64,000 bases of DNA from Nocardia shimofusensis NBRC 100134 (GCF_001613125.1 NZ_BDBT01000006.1:124001-188000), one strand, 5' to 3'; shown: positions 1-11,532, numbered from the stretch's first letter. Translations and numbers: made by a program. Notes: a model not told the origin generated them from the letters alone.

Positions 1-1
1 G

Positions 2-3000
2 ACCCGCTCGATCGATTCCGTGCTCACCATGCTGGCCGTCGCCAAATCCGGCGCGGCGTTCGTGCCGGTGGACCCGAACTACCCCGCCGATCGGGTGCGC
101 TACATGCTCACCGACTCCGGCAGCACGTTCGGCCTCACCACCACCGCTCACGCCCGCGAATTGCGGGACTGCGCCCCGACCGGCTGGCTGCTGCTCGACG
201 ACCCGCGCTCGCGCGCCGAGCTGGACGGGTACCCCAGCCACCCGATCGCCGGGGACGAGCAGACCCGGCCGACTCTCGGCGCGGACCTCGCCTACCTCGT
301 CTACACCTCCGGTTCCACCGGCACCCCCAAGGGCGTCGCGGTCACCCAGGCCGGGCTGGCGGACTTCGCCGACGAACTGCGCGACCGGATGGGCAGCGAC
401 GGCACCTCGCGCATCCTGCATTTCGCCACTCCGAGCTTCGACGCCTCCGTGCTCGACCTGCTGATGGCGCTTGGCCCGGCCGCCACCATGGTCATCTGCC
501 CGCCGCAGATCTACGGCGGCGACGAACTGGCCGAACTGCTCGAGCGCGAGCGCGTCACCCACGCCTTCATCACCACCGCCGCCATGGCGACCATCGACCG
601 CGACCGGTGGGCTCTGCCGGATCTGCGCGATCTGATGGTCGGCGGCGAGGCGCTCGGTCCCGAATTGGTGGCGCGCTGGGCGCACGGACGGCGGATGCTC
701 AACGCCTACGGCCCCACCGAGACGACCATCGTGGCAACCATTTCCGCGCCGCTGGTGGCGGGGGAGCAGATCACCATCGGCACGCTGGTGCGCGGCGCGC
801 ACGCCGTCGTGCTGGACGAACGGTTGCGACCGGTGCCGGTCGGCGTCGCGGGCGAGCTCTATCTCGGCGGTCCCGGCGTGGCGGCAGGCTATCTGGACCG
901 CTTCGGGCTCACCGCCTCCCGATTCGTCGCCGACCCGTACGGCGCGCCCGGCACCCGCATGTACCGCACCGGCGACGTGGTTCGCTGGACGGCCGAGCAG
1001 TCGCTGGTCTATCTGGGCCGAAGCGACTTCCAGGTGAAGATGCGCGGGTTCCGCATCGAGCTCGGCGAGATCGACGCCACGCTCACCACCCATCCCCGGA
1101 TCCGATTCGCGCACACCGAGGTGCGCCGGATCAACGGGGCCGACCGGCTGGTGTCGTTCGTGCACCCGGTGGGCGGCGACACCGACCTGGATGTGGCGCA
1201 GGTCCGCGCCCACGTCGCCGAACACCTGCCCGGGCACATGGTGCCCGCGAGCATCACGGTGCTCGACGAGATCCCGCTCACCCCGGTGGGCAAATTGGAC
1301 CGCGCCGCCCTGCCGGAACCGGTCCTGCTCGCCGCGAGCGCGGGCCGCGAACCCGAGACCGGCACCGAACGCCTGGTCGCCGCGGTAATGGGCGACCTGC
1401 TCGGCACCGAAGGTATCCGCGCCGACGACAACTTCTTCGAGATCGGCGGCACCTCGCTGCTGGCCACCCAGCTGGTCGCGAGGCTGGCCGCGGCCACCGG
1501 CGTCCGGCTGGAGGTGCGCGGCGTCTTCGCCGCACCGACCGTCGCCGGGCTGGCCACCGCTCTCGACGCCCGCATCGGTTCCGAACCGGGACAGGAACGG
1601 CCCGCACCCGGCAAACGCGAACGGCCCGAGCGTATCCCGCTCTCGGCCGCCCAGCGCAGGCTGTGGTTCCTGGACCGGTTCAACGCGGGCGCGCCCGGAG
1701 CCGAGGGCACCGCGGGCGCCTACAACGTCCCGGTCGTGTTGCGGCTGCACGGCAAGCTCGAACTGCCCGCGCTGGTCGCGGCACTGCACGAGGTGCAACG
1801 CCGCCACGAGTCGCTGCGCACGGTGTACCCGGAGATCGACGGCGGGCCTGTCCAGGTGGTGCTCGACCCCGCCGAGGCCGCCGTCACGCTCTACACCGCC
1901 ACGGTCACCGAGGACGAGGTGGCCGCCACCGTGCGGGGGTTCGCGGCGGGCGGCTTCGACCTGGCCGTGGCCCCGCCGTTGCGCGCGGCGCTGATCACCC
2001 TCGCCGACGCGGCGGAACTGGCAGTGGCCACCCCCGCCACGGCCACCCGGAACGTGCTGGTGCTCGTGGTGCACCACATCGCCATCGACGGCTGGTCGCT
2101 GGAACCGCTGGCCGCCGACGTCGCCGCGGCCTATCGCGCGGCCTGCGCCGGACGCGAGGCCGACTGGCCCGAGCCGGAGCTGCAATACGCGGATTACACG
2201 CTGTGGCAACAGGACACGCTCGGCACCGAGGACGATCCGTCCTCGCCGCTGAGCCGTCAGCTCGACTACTGGGCGCGCACCCTCGACGGCAGCCCGGAGC
2301 TGCTGTCGGTGCCCGCCGACCGGCCGCGCCCGCCGGTCCCGTCCTATCGGGGCGGCACCGTCGAATGCGCGATCGACGCGTTCACCCACCGTGAACTGCA
2401 CCGGGTGGCCGTGGCCAACAACGTCAGCATGTTCATGATCCTGCACGCGGCGCTCGCGGTGCTGCTGCACCGGATGACCGGCGCCGACGACATCACCGTC
2501 GGCACCGCCATCGCCGGACGGGGCCATCCGGCGCTGGACCGGATGATCGGCATGTTCGTCAACACTCTCGTGCTGCGCACCCGGATCGATCCCGACGCGC
2601 GCTTCACCGACCTGCTGCGCGAGGTCCGCGAGACCGACCTCGACGCCTTCGCCCACGCCGACCTGCCGTTCGAGCGGCTGGTGGAGGTGCTCAACCCGGC
2701 GCGCTCACAATCGCATCACCCGCTGTTCCAGGTGATGCTCTCGGTGCGCGACCATCCGGTACGGGTACTGGAACTGCCCGGCCTGCGCATCGAGGCCGAG
2801 GACATCGACACCGGAATCGCCAAGTTCGACCTGCAGTTCACCCTCACCGAGTCGCACACCCCGCTGCGCGAACCCGACGGAATCACCCTCGCGGTGACCT
2901 ACGCCGGCGATCTGTTCGACGAGTCGACGGCCCGTGCGCTCGGCAAGCGCCTGCGCAGGCTGATCGCGGGAATCGCCACCGGCCCGGCCACCCACGTCGG

Positions 3001-5650
3001 CGACCTGCAGCTGCTCGACCCGGTCGAATGGTCCGGCCTGGCGGAGGTGCGCGGCGCCGCGGCCGACCGGCCGATCACCTTCCCCGAGGTGTTCGCCGCG
3101 GCGGCCGCGCACGACCCGCTCGCGGTGGCGTTGTGCAGCGACGGCACCGAGGTCACCTACGAGGCGCTGGACCGTTGGACCAACCGACTGGCACGGGTGC
3201 TGATCGAGGCAGGCGCCGGACCGGAGACTCTGGTGGCCCTGGGGTTCACCCGATCGGTCGAGGCGATCGCCGCCATGCTGGCGGTGGCCAAGGCGGGTGC
3301 GGCCTTCGTTCCGGTCGATCCGCTGTACCCGCCCGACCGGATCGCGCACATGCTGGCCGACTCCGGCGCCGCGCTCGGTCTCACGCTCGCCGAGAGCCGC
3401 GCGGCCCTGCCCGCCGAGTCGGGCTGGATCCTGCTGGACGACAACGATTTCCGTACCGCGGTGCTGGCCGCCTCACCGGCCCCGATCACGCAGCGCGACC
3501 GGCGCGGTCCGCTGCGCATGGACAACCCGGCCTACGTCATCTACACCTCCGGTTCGACCGGCAAGCCCAAGGGCGTGGTGGTCTCCCACGGCGGTCTGTC
3601 GAATTTCGCGGCCGAATGCGCGCAGCGGTACGACGTGCGCCCCGCCGACCGGGTGCTCAACTTCGCGACCCCCAGCTTCGACGCGGTGATGCTGGACCTG
3701 CTGTTCGCTCTCGGTGGCGCGGCCACCCTGGTGATCGCACCGACCGGTGTGGTCGGCGGGACGGAGCTGACCCGCACTCTCGTCGAGGAGGAGATCACCC
3801 ACGCGTTCATCACCACCTCCGCGCTGGGCACCGTGGACCCGGAGCGGATCACCGACCTGCGGCACGTGCTGGCCGGCGGGGAGGCACTGCCGCCGGACAT
3901 GGCCAACCGGTGGTCCGTGGGCCGCAACCTCCACAACGTGTACGGGCCGACCGAGACCACCATCGTCACGCTGATGTCGCAGCCGCTGATCCCGCACGGC
4001 CCGATCACCATCGGCGGTCCGATCCGCGGTGTCGGCGCGAGCATTCTCGACCGGCGACTGCACCCCTGCCCGGTCGGCGTGACCGGCGAACTGCACCTGT
4101 CCGGCAACGCCCTGGCTCGCGGCTACCTGAACCAGCCCGGCCTGACCGCGCAGCGGTTCGTGGCCAACCCCTACGGCAAGCCCGGTGAGCGGATGTACCG
4201 CACCGGCGATCTGGTGCGCTGGCGGCCCGCCTCGCCCGGCGACGTCGAATACATCGGGCGGGTGGACGATCAGGTCAAGATCCGCGGTTTCCGCATCGAA
4301 CTCGGCGAGATCGACGCCGCGCTGGCCAAGCATCCGGCGGTGGCGATGTCGACGACCTTCGGGCACAAGACCGCGGCGGGCAGCACCGCGCTGGTGACGT
4401 ATGTGAAACCGCACCCCGGCAACGAGGTCACCGCCAGGGAACTGACCGCGCACACGGCGGCGCTCGTGCCCAATTACATGGTCCCGCAAGCGATCATGCT
4501 CATCGACGAGGTGCCGCTCGGTCCCACCGGCAAGATGGACCGCACACGGCTGCCGGAGCCGGTGTTCACCGGAGCGGTCGAGTACCGGGCGCCCGGTACG
4601 GCCGTCGAAGCGGCCCTGTGCGCGGCCTACGCCTCGGTGCTCGGCGTCGAGCGGGTCGGCGTGGACGACGGGTTCTTCGAACTCGGCGGCAACTCGCTGC
4701 TGGCCACCAAGGTCGTCGCGGAACTGCGCGCCCTGGGCATCGACATGCCGGTGCAGGTCATGTTCGCCGACGCCACTCCCGCGGCGGTGGCGGCCAAGCT
4801 GTCCGACGCCGATCCCGCCGCCGCGGTCACCGCGGCGCTGGCGCCGGTGCTGCCGTTGCGTTCCGGCGGCGCCAGGCCCGCGCTGTTCTGCGTGCCGCCC
4901 GGTGTCGGATTGTCCTGGTGCTACGCCGGGCTGCTCGCCCACCTGCCCTCGGACCTGCCGGTGTTCGGTCTGCAATCCCCGCACGTCACCGGGACCGCGG
5001 GGTTCACGTCGATGGACGAGGCGGCCGAGCACTACGTCGCCGTCATCCGCTCGATGCAGCCGCAGGGCCCTTACCATCTGGCCGGCTGGTCGCTGGGCGG
5101 TCTCATCGCCCACGAGATCGCCGTGCGCCTGCGCGAAGACGGCGACGAGGTGGCGACCCTGGCCATGCTCGACAGCCACCGGCTGACCGATCGCTGGCTG
5201 GACCGGGCGATGCCCTCGGCGGCCGAGATCCTCGCCGAGTTCGGCGTCGACCTCGGCGACCAGGCGGGCCCCGACCTCGACGCCGACCAGGCGACGCGAC
5301 TGCTGCGAGCTCAGCCGGGACCGTTCGCGGCGCTCACCGACGACCAGCTGCGCGGTCTGTTCCGCGAGTACGCCACCGGCACGGTGCTCGCGCACGGTTT
5401 CCGGCCCCGCGTCTTCGACGGTGATCTGGTGTTCTTCCACGCCGCCGCCGACGAGATCAACCTCGCCGACCCCGACCGTCGCGCGGCGGCCTGGCAGCCG
5501 TTCGTCGCCGGCCGGGTGCACGAGCACGCGGTGCCGTGCTCGCACGCGGCGATGACCACCCCCGAAGCGCTCGACCGGATCGGCCCGCTGCTGCGCGGTC
5601 ATCTGGACGGCTACGGGCCCGACCGAGCAGTGATTCCGACCGAGCAGTGA
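2..5650 (+). CDS. Non-ribosomal peptide synthetase, C-terminal part (A-PCP-C-A-PCP-TE), 5' end outside window
   Basis: The reading frame is open from the first bases, so the gene begins upstream. Domain order, by nucleotide: adenylation (to about 1330; TSGSTG near 303, NAYGPTE, YRTGD, GKLDR), carrier (GGTSL, Ser near 1453), condensation (about 1625-2990; HHIAIDG near 2072), adenylation (about 3070-4560; same core motifs), carrier (GGNSL near 4685) and type I thioesterase (GWSLGG near 5083, catalytic His in CSHAAM). This is a chain-terminating end: two residues are loaded, condensed and released. No epimerase is visible. By-eye alignment to GrsA suggests specificity codes DALAMGAIVK and DALSLGVIVK; I do not assign substrates. 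The exporter genes follow directly. Confidence 0.95.
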   Translation, partial: TRSIDSVLTMLAVAKSGAAFVPVDPNYPADRVRYMLTDSGSTFGLTTTAHARELRDCAPTGWLLLDDPRSRAELDGYPSHPIAGDEQTRPTLGADLAYLVYTSGSTGTPKGVAVTQAGLADFADELRDRMGSDGTSRILHFATPSFDASVLDLLMALGPAATMVICPPQIYGGDELAELLERERVTHAFITTAAMATIDRDRWALPDLRDLMVGGEALGPELVARWAHGRRMLNAYGPTETTIVATISAPLVAGEQITIGTLVRGAHAVVLDERLRPVPVGVAGELYLGGPGVAAGYLDRFGLTASRFVADPYGAPGTRMYRTGDVVRWTAEQSLVYLGRSDFQVKMRGFRIELGEIDATLTTHPRIRFAHTEVRRINGADRLVSFVHPVGGDTDLDVAQVRAHVAEHLPGHMVPASITVLDEIPLTPVGKLDRAALPEPVLLAASAGREPETGTERLVAAVMGDLLGTEGIRADDNFFEIGGTSLLATQLVARLAAATGVRLEVRGVFAAPTVAGLATALDARIGSEPGQERPAPGKRERPERIPLSAAQRRLWFLDRFNAGAPGAEGTAGAYNVPVVLRLHGKLELPALVAALHEVQRRHESLRTVYPEIDGGPVQVVLDPAEAAVTLYTATVTEDEVAATVRGFAAGGFDLAVAPPLRAALITLADAAELAVATPATATRNVLVLVVHHIAIDGWSLEPLAADVAAAYRAACAGREADWPEPELQYADYTLWQQDTLGTEDDPSSPLSRQLDYWARTLDGSPELLSVPADRPRPPVPSYRGGTVECAIDAFTHRELHRVAVANNVSMFMILHAALAVLLHRMTGADDITVGTAIAGRGHPALDRMIGMFVNTLVLRTRIDPDARFTDLLREVRETDLDAFAHADLPFERLVEVLNPARSQSHHPLFQVMLSVRDHPVRVLELPGLRIEAEDIDTGIAKFDLQFTLTESHTPLREPDGITLAVTYAGDLFDESTARALGKRLRRLIAGIATGPATHVGDLQLLDPVEWSGLAEVRGAAADRPITFPEVFAAAAAHDPLAVALCSDGTEVTYEALDRWTNRLARVLIEAGAGPETLVALGFTRSVEAIAAMLAVAKAGAAFVPVDPLYPPDRIAHMLADSGAALGLTLAESRAALPAESGWILLDDNDFRTAVLAASPAPITQRDRRGPLRMDNPAYVIYTSGSTGKPKGVVVSHGGLSNFAAECAQRYDVRPADRVLNFATPSFDAVMLDLLFALGGAATLVIAPTGVVGGTELTRTLVEEEITHAFITTSALGTVDPERITDLRHVLAGGEALPPDMANRWSVGRNLHNVYGPTETTIVTLMSQPLIPHGPITIGGPIRGVGASILDRRLHPCPVGVTGELHLSGNALARGYLNQPGLTAQRFVANPYGKPGERMYRTGDLVRWRPASPGDVEYIGRVDDQVKIRGFRIELGEIDAALAKHPAVAMSTTFGHKTAAGSTALVTYVKPHPGNEVTARELTAHTAALVPNYMVPQAIMLIDEVPLGPTGKMDRTRLPEPVFTGAVEYRAPGTAVEAALCAAYASVLGVERVGVDDGFFELGGNSLLATKVVAELRALGIDMPVQVMFADATPAAVAAKLSDADPAAAVTAALAPVLPLRSGGARPALFCVPPGVGLSWCYAGLLAHLPSDLPVFGLQSPHVTGTAGFTSMDEAAEHYVAVIRSMQPQGPYHLAGWSLGGLIAHEIAVRLREDGDEVATLAMLDSHRLTDRWLDRAMPSAAEILAEFGVDLGDQAGPDLDADQATRLLRAQPGPFAALTDDQLRGLFREYATGTVLAHGFRPRVFDGDLVFFHAAADEINLADPDRRAAAWQPFVAGRVHEHAVPCSHAAMTTPEALDRIGPLLRGHLDGYGPDRAVIPTEQ

Positions 5651-5654
5651 TTCC
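5621..5654. repeat. 17-bp tandem duplication spanning the NRPS stop codon
   Basis: GACCGAGCAGTGATTCC occurs twice in direct succession (5621-5637 and 5638-5654). Because 17 is not a multiple of three, the two copies are read in different frames. The TGA inside copy 1 is out of frame, while the TGA in copy 2 ends the protein. Removing one copy would let the frame run on to a TGA just downstream. Confidence 0.9.
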
Positions 5655-5671
5655 GACGAAGGAGAACTCTG

Positions 5672-5715
5672 GTGAGTGAGGCCACCGGCGTGCGCCGGGA
5701 CGAAGGCGGGCGCAG

Positions 5716-5719
<4 letters not shown>
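5672..5719 (+). CDS. Possible 15-codon leader ORF before the ABC exporter
   Basis: GTG at 5672 follows a good ribosome binding site (AAGGAG, 5659-5664) and reads MSEATGVRRDEGGRR before TGA at 5717-5719. That stop overlaps the ATG of the ABC ATPase (5716) as ATGA, a classic translational-coupling junction. The ATPase start itself has no comparable Shine-Dalgarno, so the mini-ORF may carry ribosomes into it. The peptide resembles nothing I recognise. It could equally be a fortuitous start. Confidence 0.35.
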
Positions 5720-6701
<982 letters not shown>

Positions 6702-6705
<4 letters not shown>

Positions 6706-7577
6706 CCACCGCCGCCGAACTGGCCCCGGACGACATCGCGCCCACACCCCCGACGAAAAGCCCGGTGGCGGTGGAATACTCGCCGAGATTCCGGTTCGTC
6801 AGGGACAGCGCCATCGTCGCGCACCGCAATCTGCTGACCATCCTGCGGGTACCGACCCTGCTGGTCACCGCCACCATCCAGCCGCTGATGTTCGTGTTCC
6901 TGTTCGCCTACATCTTCGGCGCCTCCCTGGGCGGCAGCCAGTATCGGGAGTTCCTGCTCGCGGGCATCTTCACCCAGACCGTCGCCTTCAGCGCCGCCTT
7001 CACCACCGTCGGCCTGGCAGGCGACCTGCAGAAGGGCATCATCGACCGGATGCGCGCGCTGCCGATGTCGCGGATGGCGGTGCTGATGGGCCGTACCCTG
7101 TCCGACCTGGTGGTCAGCGTCCTCAGCTTGGCGGTCATGGTCGGTTGCGGCTACATCGTCGGCTGGCGCATCAACGGCTCGATCGCCGACGCGGCACTGG
7201 CCTTCGGCATCATTCTGCTGTTCGCCTTCGCCATGTCCTGGGTCGGCGCGCTGACCGGGCTGCTCTCACCCAATGTGGAGGTGGCCCAGAGCGCGGGTCT
7301 GATCTGGCTGTTCCCGCTGACCTTCATCTCCTCGGCGTTCATCTCCGCCGCCGCGCTGCCCGGTCCGCTTCGGGTGATCGCGGAATGGAATCCGATCACG
7401 GCGGTGGCCGCGTCGGGGCGGAAGCTCTTCGAGAACGGTGCGCCGCCGTTCTTCGCCCAGCCCACCGGCTGGCCCGCCGAGCACTGCGTCGAGTACGCCG
7501 TGCTGTGCTCGGTGGCGATCCTGGCGGTCGCCATGCCGCTGGCCCTGCTGCGCTACCGCAAGGTCGCCAGCCGTTAG
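6702..7577 (+). CDS. DrrB-type ABC-2 exporter permease
   Basis: The 291-aa integral membrane half-transporter pairs with the preceding ATPase. It has a hydrophilic N-terminus of about 45 residues and then six membrane segments of the ABC-2 type, including TLLVTATIQPLMFVFLFAYI near the start and a Gly/Leu-rich pair around LAFGIILLFAFAMSW. The GTG start at 6702 overlaps the ATPase stop by four bases. It is the last gene of the NRPS-exporter unit and ends 22 bases before a long terminator hairpin. Confidence 0.92.
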
Positions 7578-7599
7578 AGCCGCACAGCTTTCGCGCGTA

Positions 7600-7643
7600 C
7601 GAGAAAGGCCGTTCCCCCGGAGTCGGGGGAACGGCCTTTCTCG
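7600..7643. terminator. 20-bp-stem bidirectional terminator
   Basis: Perfect inverted repeat, arms 7600-7619 and 7624-7643, loop GAGT. The stem carries AAAGG on its left arm and CCTTT on its right arm, so a U-rich tail is present whichever strand is transcribed. It lies between the convergent exporter permease and rbpA. Confidence 0.9.
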
Positions 7644-7658
7644 GTTCGTCGCGAAGGG

Positions 7659-7994
7659 TCAGCCGCGGCGGCGGGTCTTGAGCAGGTCGAGGCGCTCCTT
7701 GAGCAACTCCTCGAGCTCTTCCTTGCTGCGGCGCTCGAGCAGCATGTCCCAGTGGGTGCGCGGCGGCTTGACCTTCTTGGCTTCCTGAGTGCTGCCTTCG
7801 AGCAGGGCGCCTTCCTGGCCGTTGCGGCACAGCCAGGTGGGCGGGATCTCCGCGTCGTCGGCGAAGGGAACGTCGAACTCTTCGCCGTTGTCGGTCCGGT
7901 ACCTGGCGATGCGGCGCGGAGCGAGGTCGTGGTCGCGGTCGGTCTCGTAGCTCACCGCTCCGAGCCGACTGCCCCGGAGTACGCGATCTGCCAT
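7659..7994 (-). CDS. rbpA: RNA polymerase-binding protein RbpA
   Basis: Actinobacterial transcription factor that binds RNA polymerase and the principal sigma factor and stabilises the open complex. The 111-aa length equals mycobacterial RbpA. The core domain (about residues 27-70) contains VPFADDAEIPPTWLCRNG. The C-terminal sigma-interacting helices contain HWDMLLERRSKEELEELL and a basic tail. Only one Cys remains, so the zinc site known from Streptomyces RbpA is absent, as in mycobacteria. The ATG at 7994 is preceded by GGGAGAGG; a longer upstream reading of the same frame has no family support. Confidence 0.95.
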   Translation of the reverse strand: MADRVLRGSRLGAVSYETDRDHDLAPRRIARYRTDNGEEFDVPFADDAEIPPTWLCRNGQEGALLEGSTQEAKKVKPPRTHWDMLLERRSKEELEELLKERLDLLKTRRRG

Positions 7995-8045
7995 GGTGTG
8001 CCTCTCCCTGTATGTCCGAGTGTCCCTGTGTATGCCTGTAAGGAC

Positions 8046-8072
8046 AACGCCCGAATCCGCGTCTTCGTTCCC
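8046..8072 (-). promoter_or_regulatory. SigmaR/SigmaH-like promoter of rbpA
   Basis: Read on the minus strand, GGGAAC (-35) is followed by an 18-base spacer and CGTT (-10), matching the GGAAY-N18-GTT consensus of redox-responsive ECF sigma factors. The -10 lies about 52 bases from the rbpA ATG. Streptomyces rbpA is known to belong to the SigR regulon, so the site is plausible, but it was identified by eye only. Confidence 0.5.
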
Positions 8073-8214
8073 GATCCGGCGATCGGAGAACCGTTCCATC
8101 CTAGTCGGTGGCAGGGCCGGGGCTGCTCGCGGCCGTCGCCGACACGTGCCGTCGCGGACACCGGTGATGGGGTCCGCGCGCGAATCCGCGTGTGACGCAC
8201 TAGTCTCATGGCCC

Positions 8215-8538
8215 ATGACGCGGCGCTTGCTGGCCTGCCTGTGGTGCGGGCGGGAGATCGTGGAGTCCGAGTCGGGACGCCGGCGCCGCTATTGCCGTCA
8301 ATCGTGCAGGCAGCGTGCCTACGAGCACCGCAACAGCGTGAAAGGTACCGGCATTCCGGAGGATTCGGTGATCCTCAGTGCTCAGGAGGCCGCCGATCTG
8401 GCCGACCGCTGGTTCGCGGCCCGCTGTGCCGCCGAGGACATCGCGACGGCGATCGAGGAGGGAGCCGGCACCGACGAACTGCACGAGCTGAGCGTCACGC
8501 TGATGAAACTCACCCGGGAGGCGGAACGACTGCGCTAG
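8215..8538 (+). CDS. Small Cys-rich (zinc-ribbon-like) protein, unknown function
   Basis: The 107-aa protein has four cysteines arranged CLWCG and YCRQSC within the first 32 residues, separated by a basic stretch (GRRRR), which fits a small treble-clef or zinc-ribbon fold. The C-terminal half is a predicted helical segment rich in Ala and Glu. I chose the ATG at 8215 because the cysteine motif begins immediately after it; the frame extends upstream without recognisable content. It is divergent from rbpA. No function is assigned; nucleic-acid binding is only a guess. Confidence 0.75.
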   Translation: MTRRLLACLWCGREIVESESGRRRRYCRQSCRQRAYEHRNSVKGTGIPEDSVILSAQEAADLADRWFAARCAAEDIATAIEEGAGTDELHELSVTLMKLTREAERLR

Positions 8539-8568
8539 CGGAGAGCGCGTCGCCGGTGGATGACCACC

Positions 8569-9270
8569 TCAGTGGTGCACGTCGATGCCGCGCGCGCCCA
8601 GCCAGCCGGCCGGGTCGATCGGGCCGATGCCGGGCACGTGCACCTCGAAGTGCAGGTGCGGGCCGGTGGAGTAACCGCGATTGCCCACGGTGGCGATCAC
8701 GTCGCCCGCGCGGACCGGCTGGCCGACGGAGACCAGGATGTCGTTCATGTGGCCGTAGACGCCGACGGTGCCGTCGTCCTGTTGGACGCGGACCCACAGC
8801 CCGAATCCGCTGGCCGGGCCCGCCTCGATGACGACGCCGTCGGTGACCGCCGCGATGGGGGCGCCGATCGGGTCGCCGAAGTCGAGGCCGGCGTGCATGG
8901 CGCCCCAGCGCGCGCCGAAAGTCGAGGTGAGCACGCCCGCGACCGGGCGGACGGTCTTCGGCCGCGCCGCTTCGACAGCGAGGCGGTGCTGTTCCCACAG
9001 CACGGCCTCGGGCACGATCTGCGGCATCTGGGCTTCGCGCGGGGTGAAGGCGGTGAACTCGACCATGTTCCCCTCGGCGTCGACGACCTCGCGGTTGGTG
9101 TCGGCGATCGCGGCGGCCGAGGCGGTGCCGGTCTCGTCCGGTCCGACCGCGTTGACGACGGTGAGCGACACGCCGAGGGCGGCGGTCAGGGCCAGCGCAC
9201 GGCCCGTGACACGACGACGCGATCGGGCGGTGCTCGGCCGGAAGGTTGATAACAAATCGGTCACGGACAT
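8569..9270 (-). CDS. Secreted M23-family peptidoglycan endopeptidase
   Basis: A 233-aa LytM-type metallopeptidase. The N-terminal 30-60 residues are basic followed by one hydrophobic segment (ALALTAALGVSLTVV), a signal peptide or anchor. The C-terminal domain has the zinc ligands of the family, HAGLD and GPHLHFE, inside a typical biotin-carrier-like repeat (GDVIATVGNRG). It probably cleaves peptide cross-links in the wall during growth. The ATG at 9270 (MSVTDLL) suits the signal peptide better than an upstream start in the same frame. Confidence 0.9.
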   Translation of the reverse strand: MSVTDLLSTFRPSTARSRRRVTGRALALTAALGVSLTVVNAVGPDETGTASAAAIADTNREVVDAEGNMVEFTAFTPREAQMPQIVPEAVLWEQHRLAVEAARPKTVRPVAGVLTSTFGARWGAMHAGLDFGDPIGAPIAAVTDGVVIEAGPASGFGLWVRVQQDDGTVGVYGHMNDILVSVGQPVRAGDVIATVGNRGYSTGPHLHFEVHVPGIGPIDPAGWLGARGIDVHH

Positions 9271-9384
9271 GCCGATGAACGTACGACAGGTCTCGCCGCC
9301 GCCCGCAATCCTGTGGTTACCTTCACAACGCCGCAAAGGCGGCCACATCGGATAACGAAGTGGTTAAGGCACGCCGTGGCTGCA

Positions 9385-9412
9385 TTGACAACCTGGGCCG
9401 ATGCTGTAATAG
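9385..9412 (+). promoter_or_regulatory. Possible sigma70-type promoter before the ArsR gene
   Basis: TTGACA at 9385-9390 is followed after 16 bases by TAATAG (9407-9412), about 43 bases upstream of the regulator start at 9455. The intervening sequence has no other obvious signal. Confidence 0.45.
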
Positions 9413-9454
9413 GGCGATCTTGAAGAATCGCGCCGGGGTGAGCAGACTGTTGAA

Positions 9455-9781
9455 GTGCTGACTAACGGAGTTCGCGCCCTCGAGGCGCTCGCCGACCCCA
9501 CCCGGCGGGCCCTGTTCGAGACGCTCGCGCTCGGCCCGCACTCGGTCGGCGAACTCGCGGCCATCGCGCGGGTGAGCAGCTCGGCGGTGTCCCAGCATTT
9601 GAAAGTCCTGCGTGCCGCGCGGCTGGTCATGCGGCGTCCGCTCGGCAATCGCCGGATGTACAGCTTGGATCCGAGGGGGCTGGGGGATGTCCGCGACTAT
9701 CTCGAGCAATTCTGGCCGAGTGCGCTGGCGGCCTATTCGGCGGCGCTCGCGGAGGCGAAGCCCGAACTCGGGCCAGAATGA
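9455..9781 (+). CDS. ArsR-family transcriptional regulator
   Basis: A 108-aa winged-helix repressor. The HTH is clear: LADPTRRALFETLALG, then VGELAAIARVSSSAVSQHLKVLR, then the wing GNRRMYSLDPRGL. The C-terminal YLEQFW segment is typical of the ArsR group that acts on enzymes or transporters and lacks metal-binding cysteines; there is no Cys pair here, so it is unlikely to sense arsenite. The start codon is GTG at 9455. It is not next to an obvious target; the following gene is on the other strand. Confidence 0.9.
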   Translation: MLTNGVRALEALADPTRRALFETLALGPHSVGELAAIARVSSSAVSQHLKVLRAARLVMRRPLGNRRMYSLDPRGLGDVRDYLEQFWPSALAAYSAALAEAKPELGPE

Positions 9782-9793
9782 ACTGCGGGCCGG

Positions 9794-10783
9794 TCAGCCG
9801 ACTCGGCGACAGCCTGCGGGGCGCCGGGGCGCGGAGGCGGTGCCGGGCCAGGTGCGGCGGGTGAGTTGCTGGTCGACGGCGTCCACCACCTCGGGCACCT
9901 CGATGGCGAGCAGGCCGGGGTCGGGGGTGTCGGCGAGGGGGTCGCCGTGCCGGCCCGCCCACAGCACCGCGTGCCTGCCGAGCAGGTGCGGCGGGGGTCC
10001 GGCGCAGCGTGGCGGGGTCGGACCGAACAGCAGCACGGTGCGGGTGCCGAAGGCGGTCGCCAGATGCGCGATGCCGGTGTCGCCGCTGACGACCAGCGAG
10101 GCCTCGGCGACGGTCGCGGCGAGTTCGATGAGGTTCTGGGTCCCCGCCAGCACCCGGTCCTTGGCCAGCCCGGCGCGGGCGGCGACGCCGAGGGCGATGT
10201 CGCGTTCGAACTCGTCGCCGGTGAGCACCACGTCCCGGCCTTGGACCAGCAGATGCCGCACGACTGCGGCGAAGCGCTCGGCAGGCCAGCGGCGTGCGGG
10301 CGCGCCCGCACCGACATGGACGACGACGCAGTCGCGATGGCTGGTCGTGGCGACCGGCGGCACCAACCCGAGATTGCGGCGGTCGGCGACGATGCCGTCG
10401 TACTCGAGCAGATGACACCAGCGCTCGGTGTAGTGCACGTCGGGCTGCCACCGCGGACCGTCGACCTCGGGCGAGGCGGGGTGACGGTAGGTGAGGACCC
10501 GGTTCGCGCCGGTCCGTGTCAAGGCGGCGATACTCTCCGGGCCCGGTCCGTGCAGGTTCACCGCGAGCGCGGGCGCGGGGGCATCCCAGCGCAGTACGTC
10601 GGGCGACGAGGTCGGCAGCAGGGCGTCGACCGAGGAGATGAGGTCGACGATCGGCTTGAGCCGTTGTGGCGCGGCCAGCACGATGCGGTGACTCGGCTCG
10701 GCTCTCCGCAGCGCGCGCAGCGCCGGGACCGCGGTGAGCAGAGCGCCCAGCCCGCGTGCCTGAAGCACGAGTAGTTCCGCCAC
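9794..10783 (-). CDS. Glycosyltransferase family 9 (heptosyltransferase-like)
   Basis: A 329-aa GT-B enzyme related to ADP-heptose:LPS heptosyltransferases. The N-terminal half starts VAELLVLQARGLGALLTAVPALRAL, the usual GT9 opening. The C-terminal half has the nucleotide-sugar motif VSGDTGIAHLATAFG followed by LLFGPTPP. The GTG at 10783 is preceded by AGGAGA at a good distance. Actinobacteria have no LPS, so the acceptor is unknown and may be a wall or secondary-metabolite glycan. It stands alone between two plus-strand genes. Confidence 0.85.
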   Translation of the reverse strand: MAELLVLQARGLGALLTAVPALRALRRAEPSHRIVLAAPQRLKPIVDLISSVDALLPTSSPDVLRWDAPAPALAVNLHGPGPESIAALTRTGANRVLTYRHPASPEVDGPRWQPDVHYTERWCHLLEYDGIVADRRNLGLVPPVATTSHRDCVVVHVGAGAPARRWPAERFAAVVRHLLVQGRDVVLTGDEFERDIALGVAARAGLAKDRVLAGTQNLIELAATVAEASLVVSGDTGIAHLATAFGTRTVLLFGPTPPRCAGPPPHLLGRHAVLWAGRHGDPLADTPDPGLLAIEVPEVVDAVDQQLTRRTWPGTASAPRRPAGCRRVG

Positions 10784-11033
10784 CTTCGTCTCTCCTAGCA
10801 GCCTTCGGTCCGTGGTCCCCGACTCGTCCACCCGCGGCCGGCTTCGGCGCACGCGGCGAGAGTCACTGGATGAGGACTTCCCCTGGCGTCGCGGCGATAA
10901 ACGTTGTGGGGGTGTGGCGTTATCGATCCCACTGCGCGCCGCGCGCAGTATCGTCTGTTCGGGCCGTACGGGCCGGTGTTCTCCCCGCTAGATGTACTCC
11001 CAGCCGGAAATTCACACGACGAGGAGTGTTCTC

Positions 11034-11447
11034 ATGGTGAGCAAACTCAACCCCTATATCAGCTTCCGCACCGAGGCCAGGCAAGCGCTCGAGTTCTACC
11101 GAGATGTCCTCGGCGGAGACCTGAGCATCCACACCTTCGGCGAGGCCGGGGACGCGCCGGGTGATCTCGGGTCGCTGGTGATGCACGGCCGGCTCGAGAC
11201 CCCCGACGGGTTCACTGTGATGGCCTCCGACACCCCGCCGGACATGGAGTTCTCCGAAGGCAGCAGGGTCACGATCAGCCTCAGCGGTGCGGACGCCGAC
11301 GAACTGCGCGGCTGGTGGGACAAGCTCAGCGCCGGTGGTGTCGTCACGGTCCCGCTGGAGAAGCAGATGTGGGGCGACGAGTTCGGTATGTGCCTGGACC
11401 GTTTCGGTATCGGCTGGATGGTGAACATCAACGCCCAGGGGCGGTAG
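11034..11447 (+). CDS. VOC-superfamily (PhnB-like) protein
   Basis: A 137-aa single-gene glyoxalase/bleomycin-resistance-fold protein. It opens with LNPYISFRTEARQALEFYRDVLGG and ends with FGIGWMVNI, the standard PhnB-like pattern of two beta-alpha-beta-beta-beta modules. A GAGGAG ribosome binding site lies 8 bases before the ATG. Function within this very broad family cannot be read from sequence; metal-dependent lyase, isomerase or ligand-binding roles are all known. Confidence 0.88.
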   Translation: MVSKLNPYISFRTEARQALEFYRDVLGGDLSIHTFGEAGDAPGDLGSLVMHGRLETPDGFTVMASDTPPDMEFSEGSRVTISLSGADADELRGWWDKLSAGGVVTVPLEKQMWGDEFGMCLDRFGIGWMVNINAQGR

Positions 11448-11532
11448 AGACCGGGGCGGTAGAGAACAGCCCGCACCTGACGTGCCGCCGAAGGTCCGCG
11501 GAAATCCCGCGGACCGGGAATAGCATCTTGCC

